Counted from the stretch's first letter, positions 42,684 to 53,214 are shown. The stretch is DNA of 64,000 bases from Eubacteriaceae bacterium (GCA_030156895.1 JASGLP010000006.1:1-64000), one strand, 5' to 3'. A program made the numbers and translations. Notes: generated by a model not told the origin, from the sequence alone.

Positions 42684-42806
42684 TCTATATTAGGAATGAA
42701 AAGAAAAAGGAGAGATATTTAAATCTCACTATTATATTAAGTTTCAAACCTTTAGAATTACTTTGAAAGCCATGTATTAGCGTGTTTCTAAAGAATTTAT
42801 TCAGAA

Positions 42807-43427
42807 TTATTTATGGCGCTTGGTCAATTCTTCGTAAATCGAATCAAGCGCGACATCCTGATTATTCAATAAGACCAGCAAGTGATAAATGAGGTCAGAT
42901 GCTTCATAAGTCAGTTCGGTCGGGTCATTGTTTTTAGCTGCAATAATGGTTTCAGCAGCTTCTTCACCAATTTTTTTGCAAATTTTATCGACACCCTTTT
43001 CAAACAGGTAATTGGTATAAGAGCCTTCTTTTGGATTTTCACGTCGGTCTTCAAGTAGTTTGACTAATTTATTAAGAATATCAGGATTGCCCTTTTTAAG
43101 ATCCTTATTTGTAGATAAGGTTCGGTAGAAACAACTAATACTACCAGTGTGACAGGCAGGCCCATCGGGGTTAACCTGTAAAAGCAAGGTATCGCCATCG
43201 CAATCATATTCGATGCTGACGATATGCTGGGTGTTTCCTGAAGTTGCGCCCTTAACCCAAACTTCCTGACGACTGCGGCTGTAGAAAGTTGCAAGCCCTG
43301 ACTCGATACTTTGTTTTAGAGTTTCTTCGTTCATCCAGGCCATCATCAGAACTTGGCGAGTATGATAATCCTGTACAATTGCTGGAATCAGGCCAGCCTC
43401 ATTAAATTTGATATCAGTAAAATCCAT
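42807..43427 (-). CDS. hisIE: HisIE, phosphoribosyl-AMP cyclohydrolase / phosphoribosyl-ATP pyrophosphohydrolase
   Basis: 206 residues carrying steps 2 and 3 of histidine synthesis. The HisI half (1 to about 110) has [29 protein letters not shown] and the metal site YDCDGDTLL...ACHTG. The HisE half (about 115-206) has [12 protein letters not shown] and [12 protein letters not shown]. The last gene of the his operon, 2 bases after hisF. Confidence 0.96.
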   Translation of the reverse strand: MDFTDIKFNEAGLIPAIVQDYHTRQVLMMAWMNEETLKQSIESGLATFYSRSRQEVWVKGATSGNTQHIVSIEYDCDGDTLLLQVNPDGPACHTGSISCFYRTLSTNKDLKKGNPDILNKLVKLLEDRRENPKEGSYTNYLFEKGVDKICKKIGEEAAETIIAAKNNDPTELTYEASDLIYHLLVLLNNQDVALDSIYEELTKRHK

Positions 43428-43429
43428 TT

Positions 43430-44188
43430 TTAAACCTTTCTTATCGGAATTCCTTCATCCGATAAATAATTTTTTAAAACCGGAATGGGAATTTCTTTGT
43501 AATGAAATACAGAAGCAGCCAATGCTGCGTCGGCACCAGCCTTTAAGACCTCCGAAAAATCCTCCATTTTGCCGGCTCCACCGGAAGCAATAATTGGAAT
43601 AGTCAGAAGGCTTGACAATTTTTGATTAAGTTCAATATCATAGCCCTCTTTGATGCCATCTGTATCAATAGAATTAATGCAGATTTCACCGGCACCCAAA
43701 TCCTGTCCACGTTTTGCCCATTCAATGGCATCGATACCGGTGTTTTCACGACCACCTTTAACATAAACATCCCAAGACCCAAAATTATTCCTTTTCGCGT
43801 CAATTGATAATACAACACATTGAGCACCAAATTTAAGCGCGGCATCTCTGATCAGCTGAGGATTTTTGACGGCAGCTGAATTAACAGATACTTTGTCTGC
43901 ACCGGCCATCAATACCTTGCGGAAATCTTCAACCCGGCTGATTCCACCACCAATCGTGAAAGGAATGCGGATTGCTTCAGCAACTTTTTCGACAATATGT
44001 ATAAAAATATCTCGCTCTTCGCTGGATGCGGTAATGTCATAGAATACCAGTTCATCTGCACCCTGGTCAGAATAAAATTTTCCCAGTTCTACCGGGTCGG
44101 CAACATCCTGAATGTCCTGAAATTTTTTACCTTTTACAACCCGGCCATGATCAACATCAAGACAAGGAATGATTCTTTTAGTTAGCAT
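43430..44188 (-). CDS. hisF: HisF, imidazole glycerol phosphate synthase cyclase subunit
   Basis: 252-residue TIM barrel. The catalytic Asp is in [14 protein letters not shown], the second in CINSIDTDG; phosphate loops are [10 protein letters not shown] and [12 protein letters not shown]. It forms the synthase with HisH. It overlaps hisA by 11 bases. Confidence 0.97.
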   Translation of the reverse strand: MLTKRIIPCLDVDHGRVVKGKKFQDIQDVADPVELGKFYSDQGADELVFYDITASSEERDIFIHIVEKVAEAIRIPFTIGGGISRVEDFRKVLMAGADKVSVNSAAVKNPQLIRDAALKFGAQCVVLSIDAKRNNFGSWDVYVKGGRENTGIDAIEWAKRGQDLGAGEICINSIDTDGIKEGYDIELNQKLSSLLTIPIIASGGAGKMEDFSEVLKAGADAALAASVFHYKEIPIPVLKNYLSDEGIPIRKV

Positions 44189-44903
44189 TTTTCAGATCCT
44201 CTTTTATCAGTTTTTCCAGGTCAATGGTTTCTTCATAGAGGGCCTTTCCAATAATGGCGCCGTAAAGATTCATTTCTTTCGCTTTTAAGACATCAGCTGT
44301 AGATGAAATACCGCCAGAAGCGATAATATCCATATTCAGATGACTGTTGAGAACATCCAGCATCTCAAAATTAGGACCGGACATCATGCCATCCTTTGAA
44401 ATATCAGTATAGACAAGGGTAGAAAGCCCCAGCCGTTCTAAACTGCTTGCCAATTCCAGCGCTTCAAGATTACTGCTTTCAACCCAACCTTCAGTGCAAA
44501 CCAGACCGTTTTTAGCATCAATAGAGACACAGACTTTTTCATCATAGAGTGATAAAAGTGTCTCGATAAAAGATAAATCTTTAACGGCCTGGGTTCCGAT
44601 AATAATCCGACTGACACCGGCATCAATATAATCTTTAGCAATTTCCAGGTTTCTGATGCCACCTCCTAATTCTACGGGAATATCTAAGGCATCAACTATT
44701 TGTTTGATTAATGCTTTGTTTTTAGGGGTGCCATCAAAGGCACCATCCAAGTCAACGAGATGCAAATATTTGGCTCCTTTTGACTGCCATTTTAAGGCAA
44801 CTTCAACAGGATCATTAAAATACACTGTTTCAGCATCCTTTTGACCCTGTAGTAGTCTTACACATTTACCGTTTTTAAGATCAATCGCGGGTAAAATAAT
44901 CAT
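44178..44903 (-). CDS. hisA: HisA, ProFAR isomerase
   Basis: 241-residue TIM barrel related to HisF. Catalytic Asp in [14 protein letters not shown] and [12 protein letters not shown]; phosphate loops GGGIRNLE and [10 protein letters not shown]. It overlaps hisH by 4 bases and hisF by 11. Confidence 0.97.
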   Translation of the reverse strand: MIILPAIDLKNGKCVRLLQGQKDAETVYFNDPVEVALKWQSKGAKYLHLVDLDGAFDGTPKNKALIKQIVDALDIPVELGGGIRNLEIAKDYIDAGVSRIIIGTQAVKDLSFIETLLSLYDEKVCVSIDAKNGLVCTEGWVESSNLEALELASSLERLGLSTLVYTDISKDGMMSGPNFEMLDVLNSHLNMDIIASGGISSTADVLKAKEMNLYGAIIGKALYEETIDLEKLIKEDLKNAN

Positions 44904-45508
44904 TTAATCATCTCCTTTAAATTACTCAGCAGTTGTTTGCCAACTCTGGCACTTTTTTCAGGATGGAACTGCATGCCAATGACATTATTTCTTTGGACAA
45001 TTCCAGGCACCTTCACACCATAATCAGCATAAGCGATTACGTCGTTAAAATCAAGGGGGCTTGCATAATAAGAGTGAACAAAATAAACATAGTCATCTTC
45101 GCTGATCTGATTTAAGAGCGGAGATTCGACGTTTTTTATCAGATTGTTCCAACCCATATGAGGGATTTTTAATTGAGACTCAGGAAATCTGACGATCTCA
45201 CCAGGGATATAGGATAAGCCGTTAAATTCGCCATCTTCATAGCTTTTATCAAAGAGCAGCTGCATGCCTAGGCAGATGCCCAGAAGCAGTTTTCCTTTTT
45301 TTACATTTTCATTAAGACTTTCTACTAAATCATATTCTCTTAGTTTATTCATTGCGTCAGAAAAAGCGCCAACACCGGGAAGAATGATGGCATCCGCATC
45401 ATCAAGAATTTTCTTGTCACGGGTAATGATCCCATCAAGTTCCACATCTTTTAGAGCAGTATAGACGTTTTTTAAGTTTCCCACATCATAATCTACAATT
45501 GCTATCAT
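44900..45508 (-). CDS. hisH: HisH, imidazole glycerol phosphate synthase glutaminase subunit
   Basis: 202 residues, class I glutamine amidotransferase. The triad is Cys in LGICLGMQLL, His and Glu in GMQFHPEKS. It supplies ammonia to HisF. IAIVDYDVGNLKNV is the standard start. Confidence 0.97.
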   Translation of the reverse strand: MIAIVDYDVGNLKNVYTALKDVELDGIITRDKKILDDADAIILPGVGAFSDAMNKLREYDLVESLNENVKKGKLLLGICLGMQLLFDKSYEDGEFNGLSYIPGEIVRFPESQLKIPHMGWNNLIKNVESPLLNQISEDDYVYFVHSYYASPLDFNDVIAYADYGVKVPGIVQRNNVIGMQFHPEKSARVGKQLLSNLKEMIK

Positions 45509-45517
45509 TTTCTCTCC

Positions 45518-46102
45518 TTATTCAATAATTCCTTTAGTTGATGGAATTTCATTAGCATACTCGCCAATGGCACATGCTTCTTTCAGTGTCCTGCCAAGCC
45601 CCTTAAAAATCCCTTCGACAATATGGTGGTTATTTTTACCATATAAAGATTGGATATGAAGTGTCATTTTACTGTTTGCGGCAAAAGCAATAAAAAATTC
45701 TTCGAGCATTTCGGTTTCAAAATCACCAATAAATTCCCGATCAAGTTCAACATCAAAAACTAAAAAGCTGCGGCCGCTGATGTCAACGCAAATGCGTGAT
45801 AAAGCTTCATCCATTGGGGTGTAGGAAAATGCATAGCGATTGATTCCCATTTTGTCCCTCAGGGTTTCATTAAAAGCTTTTCCCAACAAAATGCCAATGT
45901 CTTCAATCACATGATGATTATCAACGGCGTCACCTTGAGCGTTTAAAGTTAAATCAAATCGACCATGCTTTGAAAAAAGCACCAACATATGATCAAAGAA
46001 AGCAACGCCGGTAGAAATCTCACTGATGCCAGTGCCATCAATGTTTAATGTCAGATTGATATTTGTCTCTGCCGTTTTTCGATTGAGCGTCACTTCACGC
46101 AT
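45518..46102 (-). CDS. hisB: HisB, imidazoleglycerol-phosphate dehydratase
   Basis: 194 residues, monofunctional (no phosphatase domain). Metal motifs are DNHHVIEDIGILLG and KNNHHIVEGIFKGLGR, plus FFDHMLVLFSKHG. It overlaps hisC by 8 bases. The histidinol-phosphate phosphatase needed for the pathway is not in the window. Confidence 0.97.
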   Translation of the reverse strand: MREVTLNRKTAETNINLTLNIDGTGISEISTGVAFFDHMLVLFSKHGRFDLTLNAQGDAVDNHHVIEDIGILLGKAFNETLRDKMGINRYAFSYTPMDEALSRICVDISGRSFLVFDVELDREFIGDFETEMLEEFFIAFAANSKMTLHIQSLYGKNNHHIVEGIFKGLGRTLKEACAIGEYANEIPSTKGIIE

Positions 46103-47159
46103 TTTCCGTTACCACCTTTCTGATAATTGAGAGGATTTGCTGATTTTCAGATGGCTTGCCAATTGAAAAACGAATGCTTCCAGGGTGTCTGTCAGTGTCT
46201 TTAAACCATTTAATCAGAATATTATTATCAAGAAGTTTCTGATAAATAGCCTGAGCTAATGGGGTTTCGAAAAATATAAAGTTTGAACCTGATGGGTAAA
46301 TCTTAAGAGTCTTAAGAGATTCCAGTTCGCTTTTGATCGTTTCACGCTCAGATCGGATTTCACCAAGGTGGGACAAGATTTTGTCACGGTTTTTCAGAGC
46401 CAGTACAGCAATTTTTTGTGTCATGACATTCAGATTATAGGGACCCTTAACTTTATAAAGGACATCTATGATATCTTTGTTTCCCAGGGCATAACCGCAC
46501 CGAATTCCGGCCAGGCCAAAAGCCTTTGAAAAAGTTCTTAAGACCAGCAGATTGGGATATTTTTTTAATAAGTCGACTGATGATTCACCAAAAAATTCAA
46601 TATATGCTTCGTCTAAAATGAGCAGAGCAGAAACTGAATTGAGTACTTTTAGTATTTGTTCACGGCTAAATGTGTATCCTGTTGGATTGTTTGGGTTGCA
46701 CAAATAAATGATTTTAGCATCCAACTCATTTGCCTTTTGAATGATGCTATCCAAATCCGGGATATGATCGGCAAGATCAGGAACGGGAACATAATTGGCA
46801 TTGGCAATGGATGACCAAATTTCATACATGCTAAATGATGGGGAGTGCGATACTATTACATCACCCGGATCAACAAAAGCCTGGTTGATGAGGGCAATGA
46901 CCTCATCAGACCCAGATCCGCAAATAATCCCTTCAGTCGGAACCCCAGTATAGTCGGATAGGGCTTCAAGCAGTTCGGGAAAACAGGCCTCGGGATAACG
47001 ATTTAAATCGGTATTGCAGATATCATCACAGAATTGACGCTTTAAAATCATGGGAAAATCATAAGCACTTTCATTTGCATTGACGATGATTTCATATTGC
47101 GGCGCGTCAACTTTATAAGCGACTAGATTTTTAATGTTCTCGCGGGTAAATTCTTTCAT
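46095..47159 (-). CDS. hisC: HisC, histidinol-phosphate aminotransferase
   Basis: 354 residues, PLP fold type I. NPNNPTGYTFS, the aldimine-stabilising LDEAYIEF and the PLP lysine in LRTFSKAFGLAGIRCGYALG are visible. Its ATG shares a base with the hisD stop, indicating coupled translation. Confidence 0.96.
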   Translation of the reverse strand: MKEFTRENIKNLVAYKVDAPQYEIIVNANESAYDFPMILKRQFCDDICNTDLNRYPEACFPELLEALSDYTGVPTEGIICGSGSDEVIALINQAFVDPGDVIVSHSPSFSMYEIWSSIANANYVPVPDLADHIPDLDSIIQKANELDAKIIYLCNPNNPTGYTFSREQILKVLNSVSALLILDEAYIEFFGESSVDLLKKYPNLLVLRTFSKAFGLAGIRCGYALGNKDIIDVLYKVKGPYNLNVMTQKIAVLALKNRDKILSHLGEIRSERETIKSELESLKTLKIYPSGSNFIFFETPLAQAIYQKLLDNNILIKWFKDTDRHPGSIRFSIGKPSENQQILSIIRKVVTENA

Positions 47160-48439
47160 CAGTTTTCAAACCGCCTTTCTACAGCTTTGGCATGGGCATC
47201 TAAACCTTCGGATCGGGCAAATGCGGCAATTTTATCTGAAACGGCTTTTAACGATGCCGCATCATATGAAAGAATACTGGATTTCTTGAGAAAATCGTAT
47301 ACGCCGAGTGGTGAAGAAAATTTTGCTGTGCCAGAAGTAGGCAGGGTATGATTTGGACCTGCAAAATAATCACCCAAAGGTTCTGGAGTATAGGCACCCA
47401 TGAAAATGGCACCGGCATTTCGGACTTTTTCCAGGGAGTCCATCGGGTTTTCAATAAGCAGTTCAAGGTGCTCTGGCGCTATTTCATTAGATAACGCAAA
47501 AGCTTCATCCAGATCATCAACAACAAAGACAAAGCCATAATCATCAACTGATTTTTTGGCGATTGCTTTACGATTTAAATCCTCGTTGATCTGGCGGTAT
47601 ACTTCATCGATAACAGTTTTTCCCAGGGTATCCGAAGGTGTAACAAGAATCGACATGGCCATTTCATCATGTTCAGCCTGAGACAACATATCGGCAGCAA
47701 TATAAACAGGATTGGCATTTTCGTCGGCGATAATTAAAACTTCGCTGGGTCCGGCAATCATATCAATATCAACCGTGCCAAAAACTTCTTTTTTGGCAGT
47801 GGCGACATAAATGTTTCCCGGTCCGACGATTTTATTGACTGGTTTGATTGTTTCGGTTCCATAAGCCAGGGCAGCAACAGCCTGAGCCCCGCCGACTTTG
47901 TAAATTTCAGTGACCCCTGCTATTTTGGCGGCGGCCAGAATATTCGGATTAATTTGTCCGTTTTTATCAGGCGGTGTAACCATCGCTAGGGACTCAACGC
48001 CCGCAACCAGGGCGGGAATAGCATCCATCAAAACAGTCGAAGGATAAGTCGCTTTTCCACCTGGCACATATAAACCAACACGTTGCAGGGGGGTAATATG
48101 CTGACCAAGAATGACACCATTCTGAGGCGCATAGGTCCAGGTTTTTTCCAGTTGTTTTTCATGAAAACTTCTAATATTAAATGCCGCTTCTTCCATAATT
48201 TTTAAGAGGTCAGGGGAGACAGAAGCATAAGCTTGTTCGATCTCCTCAGGCGAGACTTGAATATGGCTAAGTTGACACTTATCTAGTGCCTGGGTATAGT
48301 ATAAAAGTGCAGCGTTACCGTCTTTTTTTACCCCCTTTATAATTTCCAGAACTGCGTTTCGGATATCTTCACGATCATCAGCATCCCGTTTTAAGAGTGT
48401 GTTGATGTTTGAATTCTTTTGAAAATTGATGAGTTTCAT
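47159..48439 (-). CDS. hisD: HisD, histidinol dehydrogenase
   Basis: 426 residues. Last two oxidations to histidine, zinc-dependent. VGLYVPGGKATYPSTVLM, VGGAQAVAALAYGTETI, DMIAGPSEVLIIAD and the metal/catalytic AEHDEMA and EIAPEHLEL are present. Length standard. Confidence 0.97.
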   Translation of the reverse strand: MKLINFQKNSNINTLLKRDADDREDIRNAVLEIIKGVKKDGNAALLYYTQALDKCQLSHIQVSPEEIEQAYASVSPDLLKIMEEAAFNIRSFHEKQLEKTWTYAPQNGVILGQHITPLQRVGLYVPGGKATYPSTVLMDAIPALVAGVESLAMVTPPDKNGQINPNILAAAKIAGVTEIYKVGGAQAVAALAYGTETIKPVNKIVGPGNIYVATAKKEVFGTVDIDMIAGPSEVLIIADENANPVYIAADMLSQAEHDEMAMSILVTPSDTLGKTVIDEVYRQINEDLNRKAIAKKSVDDYGFVFVVDDLDEAFALSNEIAPEHLELLIENPMDSLEKVRNAGAIFMGAYTPEPLGDYFAGPNHTLPTSGTAKFSSPLGVYDFLKKSSILSYDAASLKAVSDKIAAFARSEGLDAHAKAVERRFEN

Positions 48440-48450
48440 AACAGTCCTTT

Positions 48451-49083
48451 CTAGACATCTGTCGTTAATTGTGTTTCAAATGCTTTGATAATCGGATCAA
48501 TTGATGTTCTCTTTGTTTTGAGACTGACCTGATTGACTATCAGCCGAGAACTAATTTGGCAGATTTCCTCAAGAACTGCCAGCCCGTTCTCTTTCAGGGT
48601 GCTACCGCTTTCGACAATATCAACGATACAATCAGACAGTCCGATAATCGGTGCCAGTTCTACCGAACCATTCAGCTTTATAATATCAACTAATTGCTTT
48701 TTTGTCTGAAAAAAATTCTTGGCAATCACAGGATATTTTGTTCCGACCACTAATTTCTTACCATAGGGCAAGGGTCGATCAGGATAACCGGCGACGCACA
48801 TTCGGCATTTGCCAATGTTTAAATTTAACATCTCATATACCTTTGCGGGATGCTCAAGCAAAACATCTTTACCGACGATACCAATATCAGCCGCACCTTT
48901 TTCAACATAAGTTGCTACATCGGGAGATTTTACCAAAAAAAATGCGATAGCGCCAGTGGTATCCTGAAAAATCAGTTTACGACTTTTTTCGGAATAATCA
49001 TCGAACACATAGCCTAGTTCTATTAGTAAGGCAATTGCTTTTTTAGCAACCCGTCCCTTGGCTAAGGCAAAACGTATTGTCAT
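48451..49083 (-). CDS. hisG: HisG, ATP phosphoribosyltransferase (short form)
   Basis: 210 residues. The short form lacks the C-terminal regulatory domain and needs HisZ, encoded just upstream. RFALAKGRVAKKAIALL, DIGIVGKDVL and the PRPP-site IVESGSTLKENGL are visible. First committed enzyme of the pathway. Confidence 0.96.
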   Translation of the reverse strand: MTIRFALAKGRVAKKAIALLIELGYVFDDYSEKSRKLIFQDTTGAIAFFLVKSPDVATYVEKGAADIGIVGKDVLLEHPAKVYEMLNLNIGKCRMCVAGYPDRPLPYGKKLVVGTKYPVIAKNFFQTKKQLVDIIKLNGSVELAPIIGLSDCIVDIVESGSTLKENGLAVLEEICQISSRLIVNQVSLKTKRTSIDPIIKAFETQLTTDV

Positions 49084-49087
49084 CTTA

Positions 49088-50323
49088 TCACCTGCTTTCC
49101 ACTTCTTTAAATTGTTGTTTGTCGAGATAATATATTTTATCGTTTTTTAAATAATATACTTCAATTTTTTGATATAAAGGGTTGCTTTTTAAAAGATCAA
49201 TCTGTTTTATAACATCCTCATTGGCAATAAAAAGCTCCGCTATCTTACCTTCTTTTCTGAAACTTTGCCCCATTTCATAAGCTGCCGTTTTTTTATCAGC
49301 TTCATAAATGATGATGTTTTTCAAGCTTTCTCGCTGTGGCAGAATGCTGTTCTGATCCATATAGTTGATGATTTTCATTAAGTCAATGGCAAAGCCGCAG
49401 GCCGGCCGGGGAATCCCGAACTTTTCCGACAACTTATTGTATCGTCCACCACTGATTACGGGTTCACCCCAGTTGTTGATATATGCTTTAAAAATCGTAT
49501 CAGAATAGTAATTCATCTGATTAGTAAAGCCTAAGTCAAAATTAATATATTGATCAAATCCCATTGTCTGCAGATGCTTATAAATTTCGGTGATTTTTTG
49601 AACAACACCTTCCATTTTTTTATTGATGCAGATAGCTTTCATTTCACTGATAACATCAGTTGGTTTACCGTAAAGGACAGGAAGTTTGGCAATGATTTCC
49701 TGATATTTAGGATCAATTTTCAGCATTTTCAGATAGCTTATAATATCACCAATATTTTTATTTTCGATAAATTCAAAAAGGGTAAGTCGTTGCTGGTCAG
49801 AAAAGTCAAGCTCTTCTAAAAGGTAATTAATAAAGCCAACATGCCCCAAGTCAATATGAATGTCACTGACCCCAGCTTTTAAAAGTGATAAAATTGACAG
49901 TGCAATAATTTCACCATCACATTCTGGACTGTCATTCCCAAAGTATTCTATTCCAATCTGATTGATTTCCTTTTTTATGCTGTCTGGTGCGGAAAAATTT
50001 CGATATATATTGGCCTTGTAAGAAAATTTTATTATTTCATCCGGGTTGGGATGATTGATTGCAGCCATTCGAGTGATGGGAAGCGTGACGTCAGGTTTTA
50101 GAGTTAACACTTTTCCCTGATGATTGATTAACTTAAAGAGATCGTCGCAGGGAATAGAATCCTCGTGAACATAAAGGTCATATGCCTCAAAAGTCGGAAT
50201 GAAAGTCTGCTGATAACCGTATAAATCATATAAATGAGTAAGATCAGCAACAATTTTAGCAAAAGCATAACTGTTTTGAGCTTGTATCGTTTCAAAACCT
50301 TCGATATTGTTGTTAAATAACAT
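49088..50323 (-). CDS. hisZ: HisZ, ATP phosphoribosyltransferase regulatory subunit
   Basis: 411 residues, histidyl-tRNA-synthetase-like without aminoacylation function. Class II-like blocks are YGYQQTFIPTFEAYDLYV, LKPDVTLPITRMAA and VISGGRYNKLSEKFG. It is the first gene of the operon, with AGGAGG before the ATG. It senses histidine together with HisG. Confidence 0.95.
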   Translation of the reverse strand: MLFNNNIEGFETIQAQNSYAFAKIVADLTHLYDLYGYQQTFIPTFEAYDLYVHEDSIPCDDLFKLINHQGKVLTLKPDVTLPITRMAAINHPNPDEIIKFSYKANIYRNFSAPDSIKKEINQIGIEYFGNDSPECDGEIIALSILSLLKAGVSDIHIDLGHVGFINYLLEELDFSDQQRLTLFEFIENKNIGDIISYLKMLKIDPKYQEIIAKLPVLYGKPTDVISEMKAICINKKMEGVVQKITEIYKHLQTMGFDQYINFDLGFTNQMNYYSDTIFKAYINNWGEPVISGGRYNKLSEKFGIPRPACGFAIDLMKIINYMDQNSILPQRESLKNIIIYEADKKTAAYEMGQSFRKEGKIAELFIANEDVIKQIDLLKSNPLYQKIEVYYLKNDKIYYLDKQQFKEVESR

Positions 50324-50371
50324 AGTTCCTCCTGTTACTTTATTACGTTAGCATGATAAAGTGATGTTTTA

Positions 50372-50399
50372 AGTTTATCATATTGAATTAGATTGTCAA
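50372..50399 (-). promoter_or_regulatory. Promoter of the his operon
   Basis: Minus-strand TTGACA, 16-base spacer, TAAACT. The leader is only about 45 bases, so there is no room for a T-box riboswitch or a histidine leader peptide. Confidence 0.6.
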
Positions 50400-50542
50400 A
50401 CCTTTTTTGAAAATAGTTTGTAACTATTGCTTTACAAATGCATAATATTCTTTACGAAAAATTAACACCTTTAAATTTCCTTAATTGCGTCTAATCGGTT
50501 ATAATGATTCTAAGCAAAATTCTATTATATCCCGGGGGCAAG

Positions 50543-52318
50543 ATGACTATTCAAAATTTTAACCCATGGCTTGTTGTAATATTACTCAGTATCATATTTA
50601 GCGGGCTCGTGGCTTTTATTATAACACATTCACGAATTCTTATACTGGAGAAAAACAACCGGCAGTTAAAAGTATTTCGTGAATTGATGAATCAGACTAA
50701 CGAATCTGTATTGCTTTTAAACGATCAGGGAATAATTATTGAAGTCAATCAGGCTTTTGTGAAAATGATTGATAAGTCTGAACAACGTCTGATTGGAAAA
50801 AGCGTTCTTCATCTACAATCGGATTTCGATTTTCATGAACACCGGCAACAAATGCTAAGAAGCTTTGCGGACAAGGGCTTTTATAATTTTTCCTTAAATC
50901 TGTTTATTAAAAAAGAGACCTTTATGCCCATGCAAGTCCGCGTTAGTTTGATTCAAATCGAACAAATTCGCTATTATGGTATCACAGCTTGCAGTAATAA
51001 AATTTTATCTGAAAAAGAATCTATTATCAGTGAAAAAAATGATGAATTATTTGAAATTCAACATTTAGCTAATATCGGATACTGGGAAATGAATTACCTG
51101 ACAAAAACGATATACTGGTCAAAGGAACTTTACAGTTTATTGGGCTATCAGGAAAACGAAGTGGAGCCAAATCTCGATTTTATCCATTTTATGGCGCATC
51201 AGGATGATCAGAGTCGCGTCTGGAAAGCATTTCTAAACGCTTTTCAGGCACAAGAAAAGGTCGATATTCACTACCGCTTAAAAAATCATCAAGGTGAAAC
51301 CCTGGAGATATTTTTGCGAATTCGGCACTTTTTTTCTGATACAAATGAACATATTCGTACGATTGGAATGATTCAGGACATTAGCGAACAGATTGAATTA
51401 AAAGAAGAACTTGATTTGCAACAGATCTATACCGAGGCAATTTTAAGTAATAGTCATCTTATTTTTGTCTCATTTACTAACCGTTTTGTTATTGTATCGG
51501 TAAATAAGTTAATGACAAAACTATGTGGTTTAAGTGAAGAAGAGCTGGAGGGAGACTCATTAATGAGCGCCTTTGGCAATTTAAGCCGTCGTCATCGTAA
51601 ATTGATTAATGAAAATCTCGATTTTAAACGTCCTTTACCGCTTAAAGATCACGCAGGAAAAATTCATTATATACAATGGGATCACTCAACAATTGAAATG
51701 AAAGACGGACAGATCTTAAATCTATTATTAGGTTTGGATGTAACGGAAACAATTAATCAACGAAAAGCTCTAGAAGAAGCACTTCTTACTGATAGTATAA
51801 CGGGGCTTCCCAATCGTCGCAAACTTAATGAATTGTTAGTAAATTATTTTTATCATAATGGTGAAAGAACTGATAAACCATTAACATTATTGTGCGTTGA
51901 AGTAGACCCAATAGCCCAAATTGGCGATTTATACGGTCAGGCAATTGAAGATGAAGTGATGAAAAACTTAAGCCAGGAATTGAATAAACAGGTTGGAAAA
52001 TTTGGCTTACTGGCAAAAAGAGCGACTAACCAGTTTTGCTTTTTTCTTCCGGATGGCGATAATAATAAAATAGTTGAAATTTGCAGAAATATTATTAAAG
52101 TATTTAATGAACAATTTTATAATAAGCGTTATAATGTAAACTTAAGTCCTTTTATAGGAATTGCAAAATTTCCTCAAGATACAAGAAATCGTGACGATTT
52201 ATTGCGTTTTGCCAGTGTTGCTATGCGTGAAGCCAAAAATGAAAATATTAATGTATTGAATTTTTCTGATATAACACGAGTTAAAGATGATGGAAAGATA
52301 GCGACACTAAGAACATAA
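50543..52318 (+). CDS. Membrane PAS sensor with degenerate GGDEF domain
   Basis: 591 residues. One transmembrane helix (about 6-30), three PAS-like segments (about 45-165, 180-300, 305-420), then a GGDEF-fold domain (about 425-580) with the usual entry DSITGLPNRRKL. The signature loop reads LAKRATNQFCFF where active diguanylate cyclases have RYGGDEFxxL, so the catalytic residues are missing. There is no EAL domain. It is therefore likely a sensor or c-di-GMP-independent adaptor. The start at 50543 follows GGGGGC; an earlier in-frame ATG at 50504 is less likely. Confidence 0.82.
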   Translation: MTIQNFNPWLVVILLSIIFSGLVAFIITHSRILILEKNNRQLKVFRELMNQTNESVLLLNDQGIIIEVNQAFVKMIDKSEQRLIGKSVLHLQSDFDFHEHRQQMLRSFADKGFYNFSLNLFIKKETFMPMQVRVSLIQIEQIRYYGITACSNKILSEKESIISEKNDELFEIQHLANIGYWEMNYLTKTIYWSKELYSLLGYQENEVEPNLDFIHFMAHQDDQSRVWKAFLNAFQAQEKVDIHYRLKNHQGETLEIFLRIRHFFSDTNEHIRTIGMIQDISEQIELKEELDLQQIYTEAILSNSHLIFVSFTNRFVIVSVNKLMTKLCGLSEEELEGDSLMSAFGNLSRRHRKLINENLDFKRPLPLKDHAGKIHYIQWDHSTIEMKDGQILNLLLGLDVTETINQRKALEEALLTDSITGLPNRRKLNELLVNYFYHNGERTDKPLTLLCVEVDPIAQIGDLYGQAIEDEVMKNLSQELNKQVGKFGLLAKRATNQFCFFLPDGDNNKIVEICRNIIKVFNEQFYNKRYNVNLSPFIGIAKFPQDTRNRDDLLRFASVAMREAKNENINVLNFSDITRVKDDGKIATLRT

Positions 52319-52337
52319 AAATCAAAAGGAGGCTTAC

Positions 52338-53045
52338 ATGCCGTATAAGTGTGTTATTTTTGATTTTGATGGAACTCTTGCCGATACGGAAGAGAAAGCA
52401 TTTCAGATATATAATCGATTGGCTGAAAAATATCAGTATAGTCAGGTTACAATGGAAGAATTGCAGCACATCAAAAATTTGCATATTAAAGAAATACTTG
52501 AAATAGTTGACATACCCTTACACCATTTTCCTAGAGTTATTAAAGAAGGTCAAAAAATGCTGAAATCTGAATCTTCTGAAATTCATGCATTCAATTCTGA
52601 TATTCATGACTTTTTTGTAGCTATGAACAAAGAAGTAGAATTTTGTGGAATTTTGACTTCCAATATAAAAAAAACCGTTAATCAGTTTATCAAGAAATAT
52701 TTTCTTGAAGAAGAGATCAAGTTTGTCAAATGCTCAGCTTTAATGTCTAAGGCAGATAAAATTCGAAAAGTTTTAAGATGGTCTCGGATTAAGCCTCATG
52801 AAATGCTTTATGTTGGTGATGAAACACGAGATATTGAAGCATGCAAAAAAGTGGGGGTTGATGTTGTTGCTGTAAAATGGGGATACAACACGCCGAAAGC
52901 ACTGGAACAATGCGATCCTACCTATATGATCGATAACTTGTGGGACCTGCTCGATATTGTGAAAAAAAATCAAAAAGGTTTTGATATCAAACTTATGTCT
53001 TCTGAAGTTGATCTGGAATATAAAAAGGAACTTTTGGAAGGATAA
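52338..53045 (+). CDS. HAD-superfamily phosphatase
   Basis: 235 residues. Motif I is FDFDGTLADTEE, motif II LTSN, motif III a lysine near MSKADKIRK, and motif IV YVGDETRDIEACKK. It resembles phosphoglycolate phosphatase (Gph/PpaX). A helical cap follows motif I. Substrate cannot be told. AAAAGGAGG precedes the ATG, 19 bases after the PAS/GGDEF gene, so the two are probably co-transcribed. Confidence 0.88.
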   Translation: MPYKCVIFDFDGTLADTEEKAFQIYNRLAEKYQYSQVTMEELQHIKNLHIKEILEIVDIPLHHFPRVIKEGQKMLKSESSEIHAFNSDIHDFFVAMNKEVEFCGILTSNIKKTVNQFIKKYFLEEEIKFVKCSALMSKADKIRKVLRWSRIKPHEMLYVGDETRDIEACKKVGVDVVAVKWGYNTPKALEQCDPTYMIDNLWDLLDIVKKNQKGFDIKLMSSEVDLEYKKELLEG

Positions 53046-53057
53046 GAAATTTTAAAT

Positions 53058-53091
53058 AAAAATTGCATTTGCTCCTGCAGATGCAATTTTT
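53058..53091 (+). terminator. Terminator after the HAD gene
   Basis: An 11-bp stem AAAAATTGCAT / ATGCAATTTTT with a 12-base loop. Confidence 0.8.
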
Positions 53092-53137
53092 ATGATGCGA
53101 AAAATGTAAATAATTTGTAATTAATTAACGAATAGTC

Positions 53138-53166
53138 TTCAATACTGCAAGGATTAAAGGTATAAT
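53138..53166 (+). promoter_or_regulatory. Promoter of ksgA
   Basis: TTCAAT, 17-base spacer, TATAAT, about 50 bases before the ksgA ATG. Confidence 0.55.
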
Positions 53167-53214
53167 ATAGGGCAATTGAGTTGCGGACATAAAGTAAATA
53201 ACGAAAGGGTTGCA

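Larger units (their letters stand above)
42333..42806. other. 474-bp region without a protein gene
   Basis: Contains, in order, an imperfect hairpin just after the MoaD gene (42353-42385), copy 2 of the 23-bp repeat, a predicted minus-strand small RNA with its own promoter and terminator, and a shared terminator for the his operon. No credible protein-coding frame with a ribosome site is visible. Confidence 0.7.

Noticed and set aside
50324-50400. T-box or leader-peptide control of the his operon
   Set aside because: The predicted leader is too short and no T-box sequence or His-codon run is seen.
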